From assembly GCA_014799675.1 (NCBI GenBank), contig JAAVHM010000080.1:9378-22350 (forward strand): a stretch of DNA of 12,973 nucleotides. Reading direction: 5' to 3'. This document shows positions 1-4,463 of this stretch, piece by piece. A model generated the notes under the pieces. It was not told the DNA's origin. It saw only the letters and a program-made list of their open reading frames with translations, and made no database searches. The DNA is from Ruminococcus sp. Lineage in GTDB: Bacteria; Bacillota; Clostridia; Oscillospirales; Ruminococcaceae. Position 1 is the stretch's first letter. The number at the start of each line of letters is the position of its first letter. The translations under genes and the position numbers were made by a program.

Positions 1-84
1 TTTCTCATTGCCCGTGAGATCAAACAATATGAGCGTGAGAACGGCGAGATTTCCTGCACCGACGAGGAGCTGTACACCGAGTAA
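1..84 (+). CDS. 3' end of an unidentified protein (partial)
   Basis: Frame 1 is open from the first base and ends at TAA 82-84, giving 27 residues that start FLIAREIKQYE and end DEELYTE. The stretch is charged and helix-prone, and its codon use (GAG, ATC, CTG, GGC) resembles the real genes of the window. This supports a genuine C-terminus rather than chance. The rest of the gene lies outside the window, so no function can be assigned. The next strong structure downstream is the terminator at 191-226, which could end its transcript. Confidence 0.5.
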   Translation, partial: FLIAREIKQYERENGEISCTDEELYTE

Positions 85-153
85 GCAACAGTCCATAACA
101 GAATTATACCACAAATCAAAATCAATGTGGTGTCCTATAAGAACAAAGCAGAA

Positions 154-176
154 AATAAGAGACAAGAAGCAAGATA
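154..176 (-). repeat. Dispersed heptad repeat, copy 1 (minus orientation)
   Basis: Read on the minus strand this is TATCTTGCTTCTTGTCTCTTATT, about three units of a degenerate heptad TCTTGCY: TCTTGCT, TCTTGTC, TCTTATT. Closely related arrays lie at 8287-8318 and 12430-12464. It sits about 50 bases downstream of the HTH gene stop, on that gene's strand and beyond its terminator. Confidence 0.55.
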
Positions 177-190
177 ATTTATATGGGACG

Positions 191-226
191 AAAAACGCAT
201 TATGTTTAACGGCATAATGCGTTTTT
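191..226. terminator. Bidirectional intrinsic terminator
   Basis: A perfect 14-bp inverted repeat pairs AAAAACGCATTATG (191-204) with CATAATGCGTTTTT (213-226) around an 8-base loop. The A/T ends of the stem supply U-tracts in both directions. It overlaps the stop codon of the minus-strand HTH gene (225-227), so it ends that operon. It can also stop transcripts entering from the plus-strand gene at the left edge. Confidence 0.85.
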
Positions 227-659
227 ATTGTATCAGGTCAAAATCTCTCTCATAAAGTCTTTCGTTGGTAATATCCAGCCGCTGACCGTTCAGCAGCGCA
301 TAAATTATCACCGAATCGCGCTCGTCCTTTGGGTAAAGAGGACGGTTTCTTGTCCGCTTCAAAAGCATCTGGGTCTCGTCCAGATCAAGTTTCATTCCGA
401 AAGCTATTGCAATAAGCTTATCCCGGGACGGAATTTTCTTCCCCGAAAAAATGTGATAAGCATAGCTTCTGTCAAGTCCCGACCGCTTTACCGCCTCTTT
501 CAGAGGTATGCCCTTTTCTTTCAGCAAAGCGTTAAGACATTCCGAAATGTCCGCAGAGGTAAACGTCTCCGTATTGTTTGCCGCAAAGCTTTCGTAATCG
601 TCCGCAGACTTTATCTCGTTCCACATCTCGTCGGTGGATTTTTCTTTAAGTAAATTCAT
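225..659 (-). CDS. Cro/CI-type HTH regulator, coupled to the kinase
   Basis: This 144-residue protein has a helix-turn-helix of the Cro/CI (XRE) type at about residues 38-100. Visible pieces are ALLKEKGIPLKEAVKRSGLD, then RSYAYHIFSGKKIPSRDKL, then a helix ending LDETQMLLKR. The C-terminal ~40 residues (PKDERDSVIIYALLNGQ onward) form a short extra domain I do not recognise. Its ATG overlaps the kinase stop by one base (TAATG), so translation is probably coupled and amounts matched. The N-terminal 35 residues are rich in Ser/Thr (ETFTSAD), making it a plausible kinase substrate. That last point is inference from context. It could instead be an autoregulator of the cluster. The transcript ends at the terminator overlapping its stop. 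Confidence 0.85.
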   Translation of the reverse strand: MNLLKEKSTDEMWNEIKSADDYESFAANNTETFTSADISECLNALLKEKGIPLKEAVKRSGLDRSYAYHIFSGKKIPSRDKLIAIAFGMKLDLDETQMLLKRTRNRPLYPKDERDSVIIYALLNGQRLDITNERLYERDFDLIQ

Positions 660-2323
660 TATTGGTATTCCTCCGGTACTTCCGCCATTATTTCAAACAT
701 TTCTCTTAGGGAATATTCGCCGTTTTTGATTCCTTGGTACTCATTATAATCATACTCGGCTATAACGGACAGCTTGCCGTCATACAGCATATATGAATTG
801 CTCCCGCCGCTGTCAAAATTCACATTCAGCGTTTGAGCCTGCATGACCGCCGTTGTCTCGCCCCAGCCGCAGCCGATGTATTCAATATAACCGTCCTTTA
901 CAGTATATATTTCAGTAACATTAAAGCTTTTGCCGTCTCCCACAGTGACCGCAAAATACCTGCCGTCAAAGGGTTTTTCAAAGCCTGTTATCTGTAAAAA
1001 ATATTCTTCACCAAAATCCCTGTACATAAGATATTCAGACCAAAATCCTGCACAGCCCGTATAGCTGTCGCTTTGCGGAGAGCCGTACACAAAATGAATG
1101 TCGGGTCTGCCGTCCGGGTACGCCTCTGCCATAACAGCCTCATTAACGCCGTCGTTATCCAGATCATAATACAAATAAAATTTCCGATGTTCCTTAAAAA
1201 ATGCTTTGCCGTGGGTAAAAAGTATCTTCGCATTCTCGTCCTCGGGAAAGAAAAGCAGGTCGCCGCGTTCATATTCGGGAAGATTTTCGGGTTCGCCATA
1301 GTAGGTAAGCCCCGCTTCAACCTCTGCATTATATTTGTCAATAAGCTCTTGTACCTCGGAGGGAACAGACCAATCGGGAGGAAAACCGTTTTCGTCGGTA
1401 ATTGCTGTATTTGCAGAAATTTCCGTTTCGGCAGTACTTGATGTTTCGGAAACACTTTCTGCTTCGGCAATGGTTTCTGTTGTAATTGATGTTGCGGAAG
1501 CAGTCGTTGTTTCCGCAATAAATTCCGTTTCGGGAACAGCTGTTGTTTCCGCAGAGGAAGTCTCCGCTTCAGCAACGATTCCCATTTCGTCGGAAATATT
1601 TTCCGCAGGACTTTCTTTAGGTACAAACACCGTAAAAATCAGTAACGCCGCCGCTGTCGCCAAAACTGCCGCAACGTAAATTTTCTCCCGCTTATTTGTA
1701 AGAGCGTCTGCAAGAGCCTTTGCGCTCTGGTAACGTTCGGCAGGGTCTAAAGCGGTACACTTCCGAATTATTTTTGCATATTTTCTCTTTGCGGAAAGAC
1801 TTCCCAGAAGTATTTTCATGGTCTGTCCCGCCGAATAAATATCTGTGCGGAAATCCGTTTGAGAAAAGCCGTACTGTTCGGGAGGAGCAAAGCCGTCTGT
1901 ACCAAGATAACGTGTGTCCTTGTCCTTGCCGTCACGGACAAAGCGAGCTGCCTCAAAGTCGATAAGACGGATACTGCCGTCCTCCGAAAGCAAAATATTA
2001 GAGGGCTTTATGTCGCGGTGAACAATTCCCAGACCGTGGATAAAGTCCAGTGCAGCGCAAAGCTGCACCATTGCACGTATGATTTGCTTTTCGTCTAAAT
2101 TTGCGGTAAGGAGATTTTTCCCCGAAATAAATTCCTCGGTGACAACAGTTTTACCCTCCGCAATTTCCACCGAATAAATTCGGGGAAGATATTTGAATTC
2201 GGAATTTTTCAGCGTTTCATATAAAGGCAACTCCACATTTACAGTACGCCGAATACGTTTTTCGCTGTTTTCTTCAAATACTTCAACTGTACCTCGGGAC
2301 GATGTATGTATTATCTTGGACAA
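659..2323 (-). CDS. Transmembrane Ser/Thr protein kinase with extracytoplasmic domain
   Basis: A 554-residue Hanks-type kinase. The catalytic loop HRDIKPSN is at 102-109 (D104, N109), the metal-binding motif reads DFE at 122-124 instead of DFG, an APE-like APPEQ is at 146-150, and the subdomain IX Asp is in RTDIYSAG (D161). The glycine loop is poor (only G11 is clear), and the usual VAIK lysine position falls in KRIRRTV, where K22, R25 or R26 would have to serve. A single membrane segment at about 215-234 is followed by a Thr/Ser/Glu/Ala-rich stalk to about residue 308. A C-terminal domain of some 245 residues follows, carrying DLDNDGVNE (387-395), a calcium-loop-like pattern. The start is TTG at 2323 behind a GGGGGGAG ribosome site, with no ATG nearby. 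It probably senses an envelope signal and phosphorylates cytoplasmic targets, perhaps the coupled HTH protein. Confidence 0.85.
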   Translation of the reverse strand: MSKIIHTSSRGTVEVFEENSEKRIRRTVNVELPLYETLKNSEFKYLPRIYSVEIAEGKTVVTEEFISGKNLLTANLDEKQIIRAMVQLCAALDFIHGLGIVHRDIKPSNILLSEDGSIRLIDFEAARFVRDGKDKDTRYLGTDGFAPPEQYGFSQTDFRTDIYSAGQTMKILLGSLSAKRKYAKIIRKCTALDPAERYQSAKALADALTNKREKIYVAAVLATAAALLIFTVFVPKESPAENISDEMGIVAEAETSSAETTAVPETEFIAETTTASATSITTETIAEAESVSETSSTAETEISANTAITDENGFPPDWSVPSEVQELIDKYNAEVEAGLTYYGEPENLPEYERGDLLFFPEDENAKILFTHGKAFFKEHRKFYLYYDLDNDGVNEAVMAEAYPDGRPDIHFVYGSPQSDSYTGCAGFWSEYLMYRDFGEEYFLQITGFEKPFDGRYFAVTVGDGKSFNVTEIYTVKDGYIEYIGCGWGETTAVMQAQTLNVNFDSGGSNSYMLYDGKLSVIAEYDYNEYQGIKNGEYSLREMFEIMAEVPEEYQ

Positions 2324-2345
2324 TTTTCTCCCCCCTTTTTATACT

Positions 2346-2374
2346 ATTTTAGCATATTCAGGGGGAATTTGCAA
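2346..2374 (-). promoter_or_regulatory. Sigma-A-type promoter for kinase and HTH genes
   Basis: On the minus strand TTGCAA (2374-2369) and TAAAAT (2351-2346) are separated by 17 bases. They lie in the 58-base gap between the lipoprotein stop and the kinase start, about 22 bases before the TTG codon. The last two genes could therefore be expressed independently of the upstream pair. Confidence 0.6.
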
Positions 2375-2381
2375 GCGAATA

Positions 2382-2855
2382 TTAATAATGAAAATTAAAG
2401 TTGCGCTGGTGTGTAGATACATAATATGCGCCGCTGTCATAGTCCTGTTTTATTACCACAAGACCGTATGAGTAATCCTCGCCGTTTACAAATGAATAAT
2501 TTTCCTTTTGAGTGCCGTCTGAATCGTATTCGGCTACCATATATTCCGCGCTTGCGCCTAAATTGAATAAAGTGTTTGTCTTTACCTCGCCGTAAGAAAC
2601 GCTGTCAACGCTTGTATAGCCTTTCTTGCGGTCGTCGAAATCCCTTTTGTTGGAATCGCTGTCGCTTTTACGCGTGATTTTGAGGTATGTTTCATAATCA
2701 TCACCCATCAGCGCATTAAGATATGTATTCAGCGCGCCGACGACGGTGTCGTCCTTGTAGTATACCTGCGGTACTCCCGCACCTTCTCCGCCGTCACAGG
2801 ACGAGAACGCCATTATCATAATTAACGCAATTACCATGCAAAAATATTTTTTCAA
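2382..2855 (-). CDS. Small secreted lipoprotein of unknown function
   Basis: A 157-residue protein with a lipoprotein signal: MKKYFCMVIALIMIMAFSSC, basic n-region, hydrophobic core and an FSSC lipobox that would leave a lipid-modified Cys at residue 20. The mature part begins DGGEGAG and contains ALNTYLNALMGDDYETYLKI, then mixed beta-rich sequence ending near HQRNFNFHY. The size and this helical start suggest an NTF2/SnoaL-like fold, but no family is recognised. The TTG at 2855 is chosen because GGAGGG (2869-2864) sits 8-9 bases upstream. A GTG at 2864 in the same frame overlaps that site and is less likely. It lies 34 bases after the LRR gene, so the two are probably cotranscribed. The protein may be an envelope partner or ligand-binding part for the kinase (inference). 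Confidence 0.8.
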   Translation of the reverse strand: MKKYFCMVIALIMIMAFSSCDGGEGAGVPQVYYKDDTVVGALNTYLNALMGDDYETYLKITRKSDSDSNKRDFDDRKKGYTSVDSVSYGEVKTNTLFNLGASAEYMVAEYDSDGTQKENYSFVNGEDYSYGLVVIKQDYDSGAYYVSTHQRNFNFHY

Positions 2856-2889
2856 TTTACTCACCCTCCGTAAAATTTTTAATACAGCT

Positions 2890-3699
2890 TTACTGACAAT
2901 TAACCCTTATGTACAGCGACTTTAACTGACCGTATCTGTAGGTATTTCCGTCATATTCAACGGAAATATTTTCGCAGCCGCCAAAAACGTCGCTGTCCTC
3001 GTTATTTTCTCCGAGGGTATCTATGCCGTCGGGAAGATAAACATCTTCAAGCCTTATACAGCCGTCAAAAGCATTTTCGCCAATATTTTTAACGCTGTTG
3101 GGAATTTCTATCTCCGCAAGATTTTCACAGCCGCTGAAAGCAGAATCCCCGATTTTTTTCAGACTGTGCGGCAGCGTGATCTCGGCAAGGCTTGTGCAGT
3201 CCGCAAATGTCTCTTCGCCGATAACATCAATATCTTCGGGGACTTCCATAACCTCCAAAGCTTCGCAGCCCTTGAAAGCATATGCGCCAAGCTTTTTCAT
3301 CCTGAATGGCATTGTAACCTCTTTGAGATTTTTACAGCCGCAAAAAGCCGAGTCACCGATTTTCTCAACCTTTTCGGGAATTTCAATAATTTCCGCCGAG
3401 CAATCCTCGAAAGCGCTGTCTGCGATCTCATTTACTATGTCGGAGATTCTGACGATTTTATCGCTTCCGTTGTAGCTGACAAGGGTAACGCGTCCCTTTT
3501 TTACGTCAAAATCAAAATCCTCGTCATTGGTAAAGGCTTCTTCCTCATCGCTTGAATTATTTATCGCATCGGGCGTAAAATTGCTGCGTACCGTATTTCC
3601 GTCGGCCTTTTTTGACTTATCGTCGCTAAGCAGAGCAGCTGTAACACCCGCCGCGATCGTGCCTACAATTACCGACGCTGTTAAAATTCCGTTTCCCAT
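2890..3699 (-). CDS. Membrane-anchored BspA-like leucine-rich repeat protein
   Basis: A 269-residue protein. Residues 5-24 (ILTASVIVGTIAAGVTAALL) form an uncleaved signal anchor. An acidic linker follows (about 25-66, with DEEEAFTNDEDFDFD), then roughly six tandem ~23-residue repeats of the BspA/LRR_5 type from about 88 to 250. Each has the pattern IG-x-x-AF-x-x-C-x-x-L-x-x-I-x-(I/L)P, for example KKIGDSAFSGCENLAEIEIP. Such repeats usually mediate protein-protein contact at the cell surface. The ATG at 3699 has AAAAGGAG 8 bases upstream, so the start is secure. It is the promoter-proximal gene of the minus-strand cluster. The predicted topology puts the repeats outside, on the same side as the lipoprotein and the kinase sensor domain. 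No LPXTG anchor is seen. Confidence 0.85.
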   Translation of the reverse strand: MGNGILTASVIVGTIAAGVTAALLSDDKSKKADGNTVRSNFTPDAINNSSDEEEAFTNDEDFDFDVKKGRVTLVSYNGSDKIVRISDIVNEIADSAFEDCSAEIIEIPEKVEKIGDSAFCGCKNLKEVTMPFRMKKLGAYAFKGCEALEVMEVPEDIDVIGEETFADCTSLAEITLPHSLKKIGDSAFSGCENLAEIEIPNSVKNIGENAFDGCIRLEDVYLPDGIDTLGENNEDSDVFGGCENISVEYDGNTYRYGQLKSLYIRVNCQ

Positions 3700-3751
3700 A
3701 AATAAAACTCCTTTTTACAAATTTTGCAGTATTTTTCACTGCCTGTAAATA

Positions 3752-3757
3752 ATTATA
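3752..3757 (-). promoter_or_regulatory. Candidate -10 box of the LRR-lipoprotein-kinase-HTH cluster
   Basis: The minus strand reads TATAAT here, 53 bases before the LRR ATG. No good -35 hexamer lies 16-18 bases upstream. That position is taken by the GTGTCCT/AGGACAC palindrome (3778-3794), which could be an activator or repressor site. Only the -10 is supported by sequence. Confidence 0.4.
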
Positions 3758-3777
3758 TCCTATATTTTTTAAAAGTG

Positions 3778-3794
3778 GTGTCCTGCGAGGACAC
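3778..3794. repeat. Perfect 7-bp palindrome with 3-base loop
   Basis: GTGTCCT (3778-3784), GCG, AGGACAC (3788-3794). It sits where the -35 of the LRR-operon promoter would be. It could be an operator, or one end of the palindromic block that continues at 3796-3839. Confidence 0.6.
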
Positions 3795-3795
3795 A

Positions 3796-3839
3796 AAATC
3801 CCATTTCCATGGGTTTTGCTCCTAAAGGAAATGGGATTT
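3796..3839. repeat. 13-bp perfect inverted repeat (hairpin)
   Basis: AAATCCCATTTCC (3796-3808) pairs with GGAAATGGGATTT (3827-3839) around an 18-base loop. With one bulged base the stem extends through ACACA/TGTGT. It would fold stably as RNA from either strand, and nothing in the gene content explains it. It overlaps the left end of the MITE-like unit. Confidence 0.65.
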
Positions 3840-4022
3840 ATGTGTAAAGCTCACACCGCTGAATATGTATCTTCCGCCTTAAATCCAAGCAATTCATACA
3901 AGCTCGATATTTTGTTAAATTGCAAGAATTTTTGTAAGTTGTGCAATATGAGGCAGATACTTCGGCGGCTTGGGAGCGTGCCCGCATTATGTAATCAAAA
4001 AATCAAGCCTTGACACATAAAT
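3836..4022. mobile_element. MITE-like unit with imperfect inverted termini
   Basis: ATTTATGTGT (3836-3845) is the exact inverted complement of ACACATAAAT (4013-4022). Pairing continues inward with minor mismatch (AAGCT against AGGCTT) and outward with GGAAA (3827-3831) against TTTCC (4023-4027). The 187-bp interior has no ribosome site or sustained reading frame. These are features of a small non-autonomous element, but no target-site duplication is evident, and a second copy is needed to confirm mobility. Confidence 0.35.
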
Positions 4023-4050
4023 TTTCCAGACAAAATCACCCTTGTCCCCC

Positions 4051-4082
4051 GTCATTAACCCGAATATGCCCGCATATACATA
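4051..4082 (+). promoter_or_regulatory. Possible sigma-E-type promoter of spoIIID
   Basis: GTCATTA at 4051-4057 is followed after about 14 bases by GCATATACAT (4072-4081). This resembles the mother-cell sigma-E pattern (-35 near GTCATATT, -10 near CATACAAT). In Bacillus, spoIIID is transcribed by sigma-E, so the match fits, but individual positions deviate. Confidence 0.35.
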
Positions 4083-4113
4083 GATAGAAATACTGTGTAT
4101 TGGAGTGAGCATA

Positions 4114-4389
4114 TTGAAAGTCAAAGCAGGTCAGGATATTGAGGAACGCGCGGTCATTCTCGGCCGCTATATCCTCGAACATAAAGCTACTGTTCGTGCC
4201 GCTGCTAAACAGTTCGGAATTTCAAAATCAACTGTACATAAAGACATTACCGAAAAGCTTCCCGTGGTCTGCCCGCAGATGTACCCCGCTGTTAAGGAAA
4301 TTCTGGAGATCAACAAGCAGGAACGGCACATTCGGGGCGGCATGGCTACAAAGCACAAATATGAGGAACAACATCACAAAGACGCTTAA
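4114..4389 (+). CDS. spoIIID: Stage III sporulation transcriptional regulator SpoIIID
   Basis: A 91-residue DNA-binding protein that directs mother-cell gene expression during sporulation. The sequence tracks Bacillus SpoIIID along its length: IEERAVILGRYILEHKATVR, then the helix-turn-helix AAAKQFGISKSTVHKDITEK (about residues 30-50), then VKEILEINKQERHIRGGMATKHKY. The HIRGG-ATK-KY tail is a family hallmark. The TTG at 4114 is preferred: GGAG (4102-4105) lies about 8 bases upstream and the resulting N-terminus matches family length. The in-frame GTG at 4105 overlaps that ribosome site. It stands alone, converging on clpB across the terminator at 4401-4449, and a sigma-E-like promoter precedes it. 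It implies that the organism sporulates or descends from a sporulating ancestor. Confidence 0.92.
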   Translation: MKVKAGQDIEERAVILGRYILEHKATVRAAAKQFGISKSTVHKDITEKLPVVCPQMYPAVKEILEINKQERHIRGGMATKHKYEEQHHKDA

Positions 4390-4400
4390 CATATGAATAC

Positions 4401-4449
4401 AAAAAATCCGCATACTGCGCTTTTATTGCAGTATGCGGATAAATTTTTA
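4401..4449. terminator. Bidirectional terminator between spoIIID and clpB
   Basis: A perfect 13-bp stem pairs ATCCGCATACTGC (4406-4418) with GCAGTATGCGGAT (4428-4440) around a 9-base loop. A T-tract follows on the plus strand (AAATTTTTAT) and on the minus strand (complement of AAAAAA at 4401-4406). It serves both converging genes. Confidence 0.9.
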
Positions 4450-4463
4450 TCTGTTTGAAAAAA

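Larger units (their letters stand above)
3700..4113. other. Gene-poor spacer between LRR operon and spoIIID
   Basis: About 414 bases with no convincing gene. It holds, left to right, a possible minus-strand -10 box (3752-3757), two adjacent palindromes (3778-3794 and 3796-3839), a MITE-like unit bounded by imperfect inverted repeats (3836-4022), and a possible sigma-E-type promoter for spoIIID (4051-4082). A 65-codon open frame at 3816-4013 lies inside the repeat unit, has no proper ribosome site and is not called a gene. Confidence 0.7.

Noticed and set aside
988..1626. Open frame of 212 codons inside the kinase gene
   Set aside because: It is a same-strand frame shadow of the repetitive Ser/Thr/Glu stalk and is low-complexity (Lys/Leu/Pro/Gln-rich).
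1335..1679. Tandem-like sequence in the kinase gene as a possible DNA repeat
   Set aside because: It is explained by the degenerate Thr/Ser/Glu/Ala stalk codons. No exact repeat unit is maintained.
127..3784. Direct repeat GTGGTGTCCT at 127-136 and 3775-3784 flanking the signalling operon
   Set aside because: Ten-base matches are expected by chance many times in 13 kb, and the flanks do not continue the match, so it is not evidence of an inserted island.
3816..4013. 65-codon plus-strand open frame in the spacer before spoIIID
   Set aside because: It lies inside the inverted-repeat unit, its start sits in the hairpin loop without a ribosome site, and no homology is recognised.
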